From: Acorus gramineus
Taxonomy: Eukaryota > Streptophyta > Magnoliopsida > Acorales > Acoraceae
NCBI GenBank assembly: GCA_030737835.1
Contig: CM060847.1
Location: 23,360,876-23,424,875, forward strand
Reading direction: 5' to 3'
DNA length: 64,000 bases
How positions within the stretch are numbered: position 1 is the first letter of the stretch; each line of letters begins with the position of its first letter. The position numbers and the translations under genes are program-made. The notes below the pieces were generated by a model that was given only the letters and a program-made list of their open reading frames with translations, was not told the origin of the DNA and did not search any database. Shown piece after piece: positions 19,630 to 31,301 of this stretch.

Positions 19630-20239
19630 TTTGATTTTTTTTTTTTTTTGAAAGGAACCACATTGATTTTTTTAAGTATATATTGTTTATGCACTGTGTT
19701 ACACACAATTTTTTATAGTTCAAAATGCAGTTCTATATACCTAGTTAGAAATTCAATGAAGCATATATCTTGTTAGACGATGTATATATTTCTTTAAATT
19801 TTTTCTCACATTTACTAAAAATGGGACATTCAATTCAAAATAGAACGATATGCATTTCTTATTAAAGCATATACTTCATTAGATGATGTTTACTATTTAA
19901 AATAAAAAATAAAAACATGTGAGTTTTGAGTTTTGATTAATAAAAAAAACTAAGTCTAACACTTTCTATTGTTTAATGTAAGTATTACTATCATGAAATG
20001 AGAAGTACATAACTAGATAAATTAGTTTTTTTTTTTTTACAAAAATATTAAAAAATAAATTTTAATTTCATACATTACACTAATATAGTATATATCGCAT
20101 GATATTATATACTCCAATAGTGAAACAATGGAGCATATAAATAACTTATAGACCATCTTTAGACTACACAAAGGATTGCAAAACGAATTGAATATATCAA
20201 CACTCAATTAGAAGTATACATAATCACCAAAACTACTTA
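19630..20239. other. Intergenic, nothing recognised
   Basis: AT-rich; no gene or clear repeat seen. Confidence 0.4.
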
Positions 20240-20242
20240 TAA

Positions 20243-20448
20243 GGCTCCATTTGGAAATGAGTTTGTGCAGCTTTTGAGTTTGTAGAAAGTTATTTTTTCA
20301 AATCCATTTCCAAATTAACAGAAAAACTGGGACCAAAAGCTGCAAACAGATTTATGTGAAAAAGTGTCAAAGACCTGAGTTTTTTAGAAGTTGTGAAGAG
20401 ACAGTTTTCTGCAAAATCAATTTTACAATCGGATAACTAAACACAGCC
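20243..20448. mobile_element. Tourist-like MITE, 206 bp
   Basis: The ends are GGCTCCATTTGGAAATGAG and the inverse of GGCTGTGTTTAG, flanked by TAA at 20240-20242 and 20449-20451. Non-coding; about 370 bp upstream of the PPR gene. Confidence 0.7.
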
Positions 20449-20820
20449 TAAGTATACATTATACTAATCAACTTTGTATATATTAGATTACGGAAAATAA
20501 ATATACCAGGTTATAAAAAGTATATATATATGTGTTCACACTCTAGATTTGAAATACAGGAATGATTGTATTATCATCATGTTTTTCCATTTGAGTGACA
20601 TTTGTGTTAATAGACAACCCAAATTCACAAGATCAATATCCAAATTCACAAGACTACTATCATCCAATCCAAACATTACATGGGTGGCTCAAAAGTGCTC
20701 TCTTATCCTTACCTCCCTCTCCAGTCTCCAGTCATTCAATTCTATCACTGCAGAAACTGAAAAAGCTCAAACTCTGCTACCAATGCCAGTACTTCCATTG
20801 ATGAGAAGATATGAGTCATC

Positions 20821-22248
20821 ATGTTAGATCTCTCTTTAGCACCCACTGTAGTTTCCCACCCAAAACCGCCGCCTCGCATTCGCCGCGTCTCGCGCGCGAC
20901 ATCGCAAGTCCTTGCGCGCATATACAAGTCCGGCCATGACAAGGTCACCTTCACCAAGCAATTGAGGTTCCTCGGCGAGTCCGGCCGCGTCACGGAAGCG
21001 CGCGAGCTCTTCTCGCTGATGCGAGACTCGCACGACCCCGACGTGGTCGCGTTCACGGTCCTCATTCGCATCCTCTGCTACAATCGACTCTACGACCCGG
21101 CGCTTGATCTCCTGTTCGAAATGCGTCGCTATTGCGTGCCCGACGTCTATTGCTACAACGTCCTCATCGACGGCCTCGGCCGTATGCGTGATCAGCGCTC
21201 GTGTGTTAGGTGGATCTTGCGCGAGATGGCGCGAGATGGGGTCACCCCGGATGTCGTGACATATGGTTCCCTGGTGAAGTTGTTATGCACGATGGGTGAG
21301 ATTGGGGAGGCGGTGGTGTTATTGCGACAGATGGAGGCGAGCGAGAAGGTGAGGACGAATACGTATGTGTATAATACGGTGATCAAGGCGTATTTGGATC
21401 GCGCAAGAGTACGCGAGGCGAGGGGAGTGCTTGCGAGGATGGGAATTCAACGGTGCGAGCCAGATTTGTGTAGCTTCAATTTGTTCATCAAGCACTATAG
21501 CGACGCCGGGCAAGGACTCGAGGCGTTCGAGCTAATGAAGGAGATGAAGCAGAGGCGGATCGAGGCGAGCGAAGCGAGTTATAGGCTTTGCATTGTTGGG
21601 CTTGTCAAGGAGGAGAAGATCGAAGAGGCGATGGGATTGATCGAGGCGATGAAGGTGGCATTTTTGCGACGTTCAATCAGTGTTAAAACGTGGAATACCT
21701 TGTTATCTTGGCTAGGCAAGATGGGTAGGTTAAATGAGGCTTATAAAGTGTTTGATGAAATTGAGCGACCTGATGAAGTCACATTCAACATTGTGATTGA
21801 CATGTTTTACAAGCATGGGAAGAGTGAATTGGCATGGCTAGTTTTTCGAAGGATGGACAAGCTGAGGATCGATGCGTCGATCATCACATGCAACGTATTA
21901 GTGAATGGATTAGTGAGCGAGGGGAGGATTAACGATGCGATCAGGTTTGTCGGGCGTATGGAGTCACAGTTCTCCGTGTCGCCCGATGTGGTCACATATA
22001 ATTGTGTGTTGAATGGGATGTGTAAGGCAGGGAACGTCGATCGCGCTTGTGAATTCATATTGGAGATGGTCCGGCGGGGGTGTCGGCCAGATTTGGTTAG
22101 TTATAATACATTGATTAATGGGTTGATTAGGGTTGGGAGGGTTGAAGATGCTTGTGTGTTTTTTGAAAATTTGAAAGTGGGGTTGGTTTCACATGGAGTG
22201 GCTTTGGAGACTTTGGTTTTGGAGTTGTTGGAGAAGAGGAAACTTTGA
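20821..22248 (+). CDS. P-class pentatricopeptide repeat (PPR) protein
   Basis: Probable RNA-binding protein acting on organelle transcripts; the target is unknown. It has 475 residues and no intron. After a basic, Ser/Arg/Pro-containing N-terminus (1-40) that could be an organelle targeting sequence, about 12 helical-hairpin repeats of 31-37 residues run from residue 43 to about 465. Typical repeat starts are VVAFTVLIR, VYCYNVLIDGL, VVTYGSLVKLL, EVTFNIVIDMF, VVTYNCVLNGM and LVSYNTLINGL, most ending in a C/xPD or PN turn. No E, DYW or SMR domain follows, so it is P-class. An in-frame TGA at 20812-20814 fixes the start at this ATG unless an upstream exon exists. GC content falls steeply from 5' to 3', a gradient known in monocot genes. 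About 475 residues is within the family's range. Confidence 0.92.
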   Translation: MLDLSLAPTVVSHPKPPPRIRRVSRATSQVLARIYKSGHDKVTFTKQLRFLGESGRVTEARELFSLMRDSHDPDVVAFTVLIRILCYNRLYDPALDLLFEMRRYCVPDVYCYNVLIDGLGRMRDQRSCVRWILREMARDGVTPDVVTYGSLVKLLCTMGEIGEAVVLLRQMEASEKVRTNTYVYNTVIKAYLDRARVREARGVLARMGIQRCEPDLCSFNLFIKHYSDAGQGLEAFELMKEMKQRRIEASEASYRLCIVGLVKEEKIEEAMGLIEAMKVAFLRRSISVKTWNTLLSWLGKMGRLNEAYKVFDEIERPDEVTFNIVIDMFYKHGKSELAWLVFRRMDKLRIDASIITCNVLVNGLVSEGRINDAIRFVGRMESQFSVSPDVVTYNCVLNGMCKAGNVDRACEFILEMVRRGCRPDLVSYNTLINGLIRVGRVEDACVFFENLKVGLVSHGVALETLVLELLEKRKL

Positions 22249-23004
22249 TTGATATATATCTAACATTGATTTTACTTCCATTTTTTTTTTCTCAATTTGA
22301 TGTACAAAATACTGTGGGATTTTGAACCATTTGAGTTGGATAGAATATTTAATTGAAAACTATAGACAATGATATCCGTGGTCTCTTTTACAATTATAAC
22401 ATATTTTGATTTTTTCATTTGTATATATTAATATAATGATACATATATTTTTTTTATAAAAATAAAATATATATTTAAATCAGTTGAACCTATATTTGTT
22501 TTTATATTTTTTAATAGATTTCCTGAATATATATTCTGTTTGAGTTTCCATACCCAAAATTGCAATAATGACCGGATATGTGAGGTTTTATAAATGAATT
22601 GAACAAAGAATATGATACTGTGTGGGGTCAGTATGTTTGCTTCCATTGCTTTTGATGACAACCATTACATTTCCAGCCAATTAAGCAATAGAGTGTGGAA
22701 TATAACTTTATTAAAGACTATGAATAATATTTTAAATTTCAGTCCCCATATATTCCAATTAAGCTGGATCATTATTCCTTCTTTTCATTTGATTTGTCTA
22801 ATATCTTAATTTTTCCATTCTTACAGTCATAGATTATAGATTATATATGACTTTGTTGCTGATGGATTTTTGTATGACTCTAATTGGATCTTTTTTTATT
22901 TGCATAATTTGCTCCATCTTCATTTCTCAAATTAATTCTCTATATTTTAAAAGAAAATGTTAGGGAACAACCCCGTGAACAGTTAGATGGCCAGCTTTAA
23001 TTTA
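22249..23004. other. 3' flank of the PPR gene
   Basis: AT-rich; probably the PPR 3' UTR, then intergenic sequence. No other gene seen. Confidence 0.4.
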
Positions 23005-23895
23005 AAAAAATAAATAAATCTTATTTATTGAGTTATACGCTTTACGAAAACATCATTTCATTTCAAATTAAATGGTACATGATTTCTAAAAAATGTAAGC
23101 TATTTTGAACTTTATTTATTTATTATTATTGGTAACGAGATGGTAAATTTTTTTTATTGATAACTTCTTTTTTTTAAAATGTAAGCTTTCTTTAACTTTT
23201 TTTTAATAATGTATATACCTTACTAGATGGCTAACAAGATATATGATATTGCATTTAGGGTGTTAGTCTTCTGATATGTGTTTTTCTTATGCATTTGTGA
23301 CAATCATATGCATGTATACGTATATTTGTTTGTTGGTTGTGCCTTCTTGTATTTCTGAATTTGCGATAAATTAGGTTTAAAAATTATGTGAAGGCGCAGG
23401 GGTGGCGCCACATATAATATGGTGGTCAATTGACCCTATCACATTTTAAAAAAAAAACCCAAATTCCTACTATCACCCTTTCAAACAATGGCAACCAAGC
23501 CCATCAGTTGATCATGTCCGACTCATATTTTATACTTAAAAACCCCCAAATTATAAAAGTTTATATTTTGAAAATATTTTATCCCCCTTTTTTTTATGAT
23601 TTAGTTTTTATTAATGTAAGTTTTATTTTAAAAAAAATTATGGTTTTCATAAATATATGATAAAAGTAGATTTTTTAAAAAATTTGTTAAAATTATTTTT
23701 TTAGATGGCCCCATTTATAAAAATTTATGAGGTGGAATGTAAGAATCATATTTGAAATGTTCATAGGTGATGCATTGGGTTTATAGGAGATCAGTTCACA
23801 TGCTTAGAGATTATTTATTTCCAATATTTTTTTGGTTAAAAATATAATTTATTTCCAATATTTTAAGTGTAAAGGAAAGTTTTAATTTTTTTAAA
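23005..23895. repeat. Copy A of a local tandem duplication
   Basis: Matches copy B (23895-24272, continued at 24954-25010) in the same order: a GAGTTATACG box, CATTTCAAATTAAATGG, a GATATATGATA block, GTGCCTTCTTGTATTT, and GGGTTTATAGGAGAT near the end. It is interrupted by a 335-bp insertion at 23397-23731 that copy B lacks. Confidence 0.75.
23397..23731. mobile_element. Insertion present only in copy A
   Basis: Starts AGGGGTGGCGCCACATATAA and ends near GATGGCCCC...ATGAG. Copy B reads straight across this point (GTGAAGGTGGAATG). The GGGGTGGCGCCAC start resembles a common class of plant DNA-transposon derivatives. No ORF of note. Confidence 0.55.
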
Positions 23896-25010
23896 AATAG
23901 TAAATCTCATTTAATGAGTTATACGTTTTGACGAAAAATATACATCACGCCATTTCAAAATAAATGGAACATTTTTTTTGTAAATGCAAAATTTTTATTA
24001 ACAAGATGTATACTTCACTGGATAGCTAATGAGATATATGATACTACATTTAAAGTGTTAAGTCTTCTAATAGGTGTTTTTCATATGCATTTGTCCTGAT
24101 CCTCTGTGTGTGTGTGTGTGTGTTTGTGTGTTTGGTGTGCCTTCTTGTATTTTTTGAATTTGCGATGAATTGGGTTTAAAGATCACGTGAAGGTGGAATG
24201 TCATAATCATATTTGAAGTGTTCATAGGAGATGCACTGGGTTTATAGGAGATAAGTTGGCATGCTTAAAGATCCCCTTGAAGATAAAGATCTTGGTGTGA
24301 TTCTTTTTCTTAGAACGTCTAATTGCGAAGGCATATCGGGCAAGATGGGCTCCCAAAGACTCAATGGCGTGTGTCCTTTGCTTGGGGCTATGGAGACCGT
24401 TGAACACCTGTTCTGTACGTGCGAAGTTGCTCGGGAGTTTTGGGTATTGGTGGGGAGGTGCACAGGCCTTCAAACCTCATTCCAAACGGTGGAGGAGCTA
24501 TGGGCTACGGGGAAAGCAATGAAGCAAGCAGACGATAACTCCATGGCCGCGGTAGTTTCGCAATCCATAGTACTGGTGAGGGCATGGACGATTTGAAAGA
24601 CGCGCAACGAGGCTGTGTTCAAAGGGACGAGGGTGTATCAAGAAAACATGTGGAACATGTTTCGATGATGTATGTTAGATTAAAGTTGACATTTTGTGAG
24701 GGTGGGGGTTTTCCAATTTCGAGAAGGGGTTATGCGCATCATAGGGTGACAGGATACGCGTTGGCCTCGCTTGGTCAATTAGATACCTCTTTTAACTTGG
24801 ACCACGAGTTCACTCTCTTCTTTATGAGTTTCTTTCTTGTTTTTTTTTTACTCTTTCCTCCCCCTATGCAGAATTTATAATTCGAGTTCAGAAATAAAAT
24901 TGGGTAGCAAACATTTACATTTTATTCAAAAAAAAATTGACATGCTTAAAGATTATGTATTTCCAATTTTTAAGTGTACATTCTCTTTTTAATTTCAAAG
25001 TGTATTTGTA
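23895..25010. repeat. Copy B of the local tandem duplication, split by a LINE
   Basis: Copy B runs 23895-24272 and resumes after the LINE fragment at 24937-25010 with GACATGCTTAAAGATTATGT, matching copy A near 23800. It contains a TG microsatellite at 24103-24134 that is absent from copy A. Confidence 0.7.
24273..24936 (+). mobile_element. 5'-truncated LINE (L1-like) fragment
   Basis: Encodes a broken piece of the C-terminal part of a plant LINE polyprotein. The zinc-knuckle-like region after the reverse transcriptase (zf-RVT type) is visible as CPLLGAMETVEHLFCTCEVA. It ends in a short poly-A. A 17-bp target duplication with one mismatch flanks it (24256-24272 and 24937-24953, TTGRCATGCTTAAAGAT). 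Stops interrupt the frame, so it is dead. Confidence 0.85.
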
Positions 25011-25104
25011 ACTATTGTACCTCAATTTTAGATGTAGCATTTCTTTTTTAATCACATGTTGTAAGAATTTGAGGCTACTAAAATTCAAATATTCTTTTAT
25101 GTAT

Positions 25105-25520
25105 AAAATAAGAACTTTTGGTTCTACGTATAAAGTTAGAATTTCTCGTTTTATATATAAAATAAGAACTTCTGGTTCTATATATAAAATAAGAACTTTT
25201 GGTTCCATCATTATTTTGTAAGAACTTCTGGTTCTACATATAAAATTAAAACTTCTGGTTCTATTATTATTTTGTAAAAACTTATGGTTCTACATATAAG
25301 ATTATAACTTCTAGTTCTGTTATTGTTTTGTAAGAACTTTTGGTTCTACATATAAAATTAGAATTTCTGGTTTGATTAATTATCTGTAAAAACTTCTGGT
25401 TCTACAGAGAAAATCAGAACTATAATTTATTTGTGAGAACTTCTGGTTCTGTATATGAAGGTAGAATTTCTCGTTTCATTGTTTATTTGTGAGAACTTCT
25501 GGTTCTATACGTAAAATAAT
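25105..25520. repeat. Minisatellite built on AGAACTTCTGGTTCT
   Basis: About ten irregular units of 25-55 bp, each containing AGAACTTYTGGTTCT (arms AGAAC/GTTCT) followed by an AT-rich spacer such as ACATATAAAATTA. Some units carry a variant AGAATTTCTSGTTT. Non-coding. Confidence 0.85.
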
Positions 25521-26235
25521 TGAATTTTTTTATTCGATTTGATTTATAATATTTAAATAATAATATTCAAGAAAATTTAAATTTTAATAGATTATAAATT
25601 TATAAAAATATCCACTAACAAATAAGAAATAACAGCCGTAACTTTAATATGAAAAAATACAATAAGAATTGTTCGGGTTGTGCGAAAGAAAAAAAAAGGA
25701 ATAAGTTGTATGATTGCATACAGGTTGCATGATTGAATGGATCACGTGGGTTGCCAAAAAAAATATTATAAAATGAAAAATATTGCATTATTGTATACCA
25801 CTACTGTTCATTGCATGGATAATCATAACACACATATGGATCCAATTAATCTAACGTCATCATTTTTCATGAATCATATAATATAGGTTGTGATTATGCT
25901 TAGTACAAAAAAATCATCCGTACAAAATAATTGAATTACAGTGAAAGCTTTCGTGTTCATAACGTGTTATAAATTATAAAATAAAAAATAAAATTCAATA
26001 TACTAATAAGAAGAGAAGATCTACCAAAAGAAAAAAAGAAAAAAAAGAAATAATGGATATTCTTTGTATTTCTTCTATGTCACTAGAATACAATGCATGT
26101 CTTTATTTATAGATAACAAACACAATATTAAGAGAGATCTTAAAGGAGATTTAATTTTATCAAACCCTAGGATGGGTGGTTATAAATAATCAAAGAGAAT
26201 ATTCATAGTAGTCATTCATATTTACAATATTTTAC
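25521..26235. other. Intergenic, nothing recognised
   Basis: AT-rich sequence without credible genes. Confidence 0.4.
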
Positions 26236-26700
26236 AACAGATTTGCTATTTTACCCCTTCACGTACAATTTTATCATATTTATTATACTTATTTTTTGTT
26301 GTTTCTCAAGTTACTTGTAATATATGTGAATCTTTTTACAATCCTAAATTTAGCCTCATATACCTCATTTTCAACGTTCAGTCACTATAACACGATATAT
26401 ATCTGTTAGAAATTTTTTTATTTTTTATAAATGATATCAGTTAATTTATTAGAGTATATATTTCACATTTTAGATGTAGTACTATTTCTTTTTTTATCAC
26501 ATGTTGTAAGATTTTGAGGCTACTAAAATTGAAATATTCATTTATTTTGTTTTGATTTTGGGACCGTAAAAAATAACTCAGTATAACGAGCTCATATTTA
26601 AATAAACTACATGCAACTTGGGAACAGCAAAATAGAAGAAGTATAATAATTCTAATGAAATTGGTAGTACGTGAAGGAGCAAAATAGCAAATCAAAACAA
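26236..26700. mobile_element. Inverted-repeat element with about 85-bp arms
   Basis: The left arm (26236-26325) contains GATTTGCTATTTTACCCCTT, TTATTATACTT and TTTCTCAAGTTACTTGTA. The right arm (about 26605-26700) is its inverse. The interior contains a second copy (26459-26541) of a sequence at 25018-25102. No clear target duplication. Confidence 0.55.
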
Positions 26701-26816
26701 AATAAAAGAATATTTTTTTTTATTAAAATTTTATTGATCTATATTTTATTCAGAATCTCACGTTTTTATTATAAACTTTCACTTACTTTTTTTTTATAAT
26801 GCAAAATATTCTATTA

Positions 26817-27284
26817 CCCTCCATTTGGATGGGGTTAAGGGTGATATAAGCTGAGATAAGAGTGGATATATAGAAAAAAATGACTGTTTGTTTATAGGGT
26901 ATAACTTAGTATTACTATGTCAATATGAATAAGTATAAAAGAGTATAGTAATTCTAAGTAACCTCTGGGATAAGCTTATACCCATCTTATCTATTCCCAT
27001 TAAAGGTGAGGCCCACCATCACATAAAAAAAATTACATCTCATCACATCAAATTATCTATCATCACATCTATACATCAATAGGGTTCACATGTCAAATCA
27101 ACTTTTTACACCTTATTCACATTTTATTCTTCATCAATCAAACAATTCAACCTTTATTATAACGTTTTCCAATGAAAAAAAAAACAGAACCAAATAAAAA
27201 ATCACTTATGTCATTTATACAGTTATATGTTCTTGGAATAGGTATAAATCCCATAATAACTTATTTCTCGATTCAAATGAGGGA
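26817..27284. mobile_element. Tourist-like MITE, about 468 bp
   Basis: The ends are CCCTCCATTTGGATGG and an inverted ATTCAAATGAGGGA, with TTA at 26814-26816 and 27285-27287. Internally there are mirrored GGTATAA / TTATACC words. Non-coding. Confidence 0.6.
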
Positions 27285-27680
27285 TTAAAGTGCAAAAACA
27301 CTTCTCTATGAAACATTATTCAAGAAGAATGAATCGTGTCTAATTAAAATTTTTTTTTCTTGGGCCGAGTTTTCATTAAACTTTTTTAATACTGAAACAT
27401 AATTAATAATACACTCAATTGCGCGTAGAGTAGACTAGTCATTTGATAAATTGGAAAACAAATCTGTGTCTCAATGTTGAAATTTAAATTATTATTAAAA
27501 TAGATGCATGGCATTTGAATACTTATAATAAAAATATATATACTTGAAAAATTTTATACATTTTTTTTATTATAAAAGATTAAACAATCATGTAAATTAT
27601 GAGTGTACAGTTCATTTAAATATAAAAATGTAAACAAAGCTAAAGATAAGATATAACATCATGTCTACATGGACTCTATG

Positions 27681-27777
27681 TCTTTATCTATGTTTTTATT
27701 CTTCTATTCTCATCCCGTTCAGTTATGTTCTCTCTTATGAAATAGAAATAACTATATTCTCATTAAAAAAAAAAAAA
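27681..27777 (+). mobile_element. 97-bp retroposed fragment with poly-A
   Basis: A 97-bp sequence ending in A14 lies between two identical 25-bp direct repeats (27656-27680 and 27778-27802, each containing GTCTACATGGACTCTATG). This is the signature of target-primed reverse transcription. The body (TCTTTATCTATG...TATATTCTCATT) is the extreme 3' end of some LINE or SINE I cannot name. Confidence 0.8.
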
Positions 27778-27847
27778 ACATCATGTCTACATGGACTCTA
27801 TGTTTAAAGAATGTAAATTGTGAACTCTACATCTACATGGACTCTAA

Positions 27848-28211
27848 GGTCCTGTTTGGATGTGAGCTAGCAGCCGCGGCGTTTGTTGGACGCAGTAAAT
27901 GAGATCGGGACAGAGACAGGTGTGTGATGAGGACGCTGATCCCTAACATTACTATCCTACCCTTGAAAGATTAACCCCGTCACAACCTGAGCAAGGGTAA
28001 TATGGTGATACCACCACCACTGTTGAAGAATGAGTGACCTGCGTTCGTTGAAGCGTTGTGTTGGAGCGACCATTGGCGCCACGAAAATCCACTATCAACA
28101 TGGTGGACGGAAGGCTGCCTCACGGACGATAAAAACTGTTTAGATGTGGGTTTCTGCATTTGTACGCGTCCAACCCACAACCGCGAGCATAACTCCCATC
28201 CAAACGGGGCC
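27848..28211. mobile_element. Tourist-like MITE, 364 bp
   Basis: The ends are GGTCCTGTTTGGATGTGAG and the inverse of GGCCCCGTTTGGATGGGAG, with the inverted match extending about 55 bp (GTTGGACGC on each side). TAA lies at 27845-27847 and 28212-28214. GC-rich for its surroundings; the short open frames are not credible genes. Confidence 0.82.
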
Positions 28212-28437
28212 TAAGGCTCTGTTTTGCTTAACGACAAGGGACACCACGTCAGGGTAAGCAGAAATGCTTTAGAAAAGCTATATTTTTAACACGTCAGGGA
28301 AGTTCATAAAAAATACACGTAAAATGTAAATGTTAGTCGTCAAAGTAAACTCAGATTTTTTTTTTGTTTGTTTTGGAGAGAGCGTTCGGGGGTGTCAGCT
28401 AGCACAAACGCGAGTAAAATGTTACTCAACATGGGCC

Positions 28438-28685
28438 CTAAGACTCGCTTGGAACCAATTATGAAACAAAATTTATTTTTACAAAATCATATTTTAGATA
28501 ACAGGTTTCAAACCTATATTTTGAAAATTCAATTACTGGTTTCAAATTTTGGTTTTTATATTATAATTGTTGATAGAAAAAATTTTTATATAAAAAAATA
28601 ATTGAAAGTAGCTTTCCTAAAATTTATTGTTTTAACTAATTTTAATCATAAGTTCGTCTTCAAAATCAGTTTCAAACAAGACCTA
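28438..28685. mobile_element. Tourist-like MITE remnant
   Basis: The left end is TAAGACTCGCTTGGAACCAA; the right end, read inverted, is TTAGGTCTTGTTTGAAACTG. It resembles the MITEs in the OSCA gene introns (CAAAATCATATTTTAGATAA core). TAA-type borders. Confidence 0.55.
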
Positions 28686-28689
28686 AACA

Positions 28690-29500
28690 TAAAAGCAAGA
28701 CATACAATATTTCTGAACCACTCTTTGACTTTAACAAAAGGTGGCCAAGGACATGTCTTTAAATTAACACTTTTTTTTTTTTTTTATTGTTGGTTGATCT
28801 GTCTAGCATTTTGGTGATTGTATTCCAAGGATTCTTTTACATATTTTAGATGTCAAATCTATAATTATTTGTTATGTGGAGATGATATTAAAGAAATATT
28901 AAAGAAAGAATCACTTGTCACAATAGACGCGGACAATATTTTATTGAACCACATATATCCAATATCTAATTCTTTGTTAATTTTTTGTACTCTAATGGAT
29001 TTTAATTTGGCAAGATAATCTAATTAATTAGATTCTTGTTCCTATTTTAATCAACACAATTGCCATCTAAAATTAGTGCGTACAAGAATCAAAGACCTCA
29101 GGAACATTTTTAAAAAAAGGTCAGATCTTTAATTCCTTTTACAGGTTGTTCTAAGGCAAACATCATCAGAGTTGCAACAAAGCATTTGCCACTTTAGGCA
29201 TATATTGGCTTTCCAAACTTTAATACGTTGTGTGTTTCAGAAGATTTGATTGATATGATTCTCATTATTTTTAGATAGTCATGTGACAACATGAAGCATC
29301 TTTTTATAAAGCCATATAATAAAAAGTCCATTATCTTGATTCTCCAAAAAACAAAAAAATAGTCCATTCTCAATTGATATGTATCATTGCTTTACTGTTT
29401 TGACCCCCCAAACATATAAATATTTTGCCATTTTAAATAATTATGAAAGTTGGTGATTTTGGATGTGGCACAATAAAGAACACATGAGCTATTGTTTTTT
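28690..29500. other. Intergenic, nothing recognised
   Basis: AT-rich; no gene or clear repeat. Confidence 0.4.
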
Positions 29501-29501
<1 letters not shown>

Positions 29502-29557
<56 letters not shown>

Positions 29558-29558
29558 T
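29502..29558. repeat. (AAT)n(ATT)n palindromic microsatellite
   Basis: About ten AAT units run directly into about nine ATT units. The tract is fully self-complementary and could form a cruciform. Confidence 0.92.
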
Positions 29559-29559
29559 C

Positions 29560-30398
29560 AATACTTTATTTACTACCCTTTTTTATCACATGCTAATTTG
29601 GTGACTAAATTGAAAATTGAAAAAGTGTTTTCCCCCAAGTTGGGACCAACTTGTTGCTAATAGTTAGGACAAATTTAGAGATGCTAATATTTTTCTAAAT
29701 TCACAGTCAATTCTCTTTTGAGAGTGCTTTGTCATTTGGCCTTAATTCATTTATAATTATAAAAAATAATTTTGTTATAATCTTTTAGAACTGTTATAAT
29801 TCAAGATTTATACATCAAATTTTTTTTTTTTCTAAAAAAAGGATAATGTGACATCTGTGAAATTATAAATGTATCAATCGGATGTAATCCCCTGAGATTT
29901 TCTACTTAACTAAAAAAACCTCATCCATACAATGCATTATTATCTGATCTTGGTTGGTTGAATCCATTAATTACTTCCAAAATCTCATAAACTACAAAAC
30001 TCAATAAATTTCAGGGGTCCACATCTGATAGTTATCATCATTTTTTAAAAAGATTGTTTACATCAATCCCCATCACTAAACATATCTATTATTATTTCCC
30101 TTAATTTTCTTATCTTCCACATGAGTCCGCACAGTGTTTTTTAAGTCTTGCTCGATCAACCTAATATATAATTTATCTAATCGAGCATATGTTTTATATA
30201 ATATAATATATAAATTGAATATGTATGTCAATTTTTATTAAGGCATGAGGTATAGAATGAAAAAAGCAAAATCCCATTTGGGCCTTTAAGCGAACTCCCC
30301 ATTGTTCAAATTTATTACATAAAAAATAAATTTTTTTATGATGTTAACAAAAAAAAACTCAATAAAATAGTAACAATGAAAAATAAATACAAAAAATT
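29560..30398. other. Intergenic, nothing recognised
   Basis: AT-rich; no gene or clear repeat. Confidence 0.4.
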
Positions 30399-30417
30399 AA
30401 AAAATATAGCTTACAAA

Positions 30418-31047
30418 GGTGTACTTGGCTAAGTGGTCAACATCCATCAATCTTGCATGTGGCCTATGTGGGGAAACAGAGGAAACGGTGGAGCACTTAT
30501 TCCTCCTGTGCCCTATAGCAAAACAGGTTTGGAGGTGGTTATGTTCGGCGACTGGAATGGATGGTTACTTCGCCTCTTTGGAGGAGCTCTGGAGGTCGGG
30601 GAGGAGACTTCGAGTTGTGGGAGATAGAAGCGTGGCCTCCAAAGTGTCACAATCCTTCATCCCGGCTGTCCTATGGTCCATTTGGTTGACTAGAAATCTC
30701 GTGGTGTTCCGTGGTTGCTTTCCATATGTGGAGAATATTTGTGAGGGAGCGTTGAGATTCATTGTGGATTGGGGATGTTCCTGTGCGGGGGCAGGTGGGG
30801 TGGTGATGAGGGAAGGGCGCCTTTGTGTGTTGGGGTAGGTTATTTCTTGTCATCGATAGGGGCTTAGTTGGGGATACTGGTTGGTAGAATCCTCTTTTAC
30901 TCCGGTCCTCTCTCTACAGGATGCCCTTATATTTTATATTTATTTTGTATCTCATGGTTGTGTTCTGTTGGCAAGTATCTGTGTAGCCCTTGCCTGGGCA
31001 TTCCCTCTTCTATCTAATACAAGGGCGAATGCCAACCTTTTCTTCTT
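30418..31047 (+). mobile_element. 5'-truncated LINE (L1-like) fragment
   Basis: The frame from 30419 encodes the zf-RVT-like region of plant LINEs (LACGLCGETEETVEHLFLLC) followed by a linker and the start of an RNase H-like domain (GGVVMREGRL), then breaks. A 19-bp duplication (30399-30417 and 31048-31066, AAAAAATATAGCTTACAAA) flanks it exactly. The tail CTATCTAATACAAGGGCGAA is a LINE-type 3' end with little poly-A. Confidence 0.87.
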
Positions 31048-31301
31048 AAAAAATATAGCTTACAAAACACAAACCAAAAATTTAAAATATGAAAAAGATG
31101 GAAAATAATATAAAAACTTTACACATAACATCATCTTCTTTGCAAAATTTTAATAAAATAGAAACAATAACATAAATAGATAAAAAGAAATAATTAAATG
31201 AATCAAATTGTTAAAAATTAAAATTAAAATAAAAAAATAAAATCAATACAGAAATAGAAAATCTGTAAATAACGTCACTCGATTTTTTTTAATTTTTTGT
31301 A

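Noticed and set aside
25105..25520. Heat-shock elements
   Set aside because: AGAACTTCTGGTTCT has GAA and TTC at the wrong spacing for the nGAAnnTTCn pattern.
25018..26541. LTR retrotransposon bounded by the 85-bp direct repeats at 25018 and 26459
   Set aside because: The repeats lack TG...CA ends, PBS, polypurine tract and target duplication; more likely a dispersed repeat.
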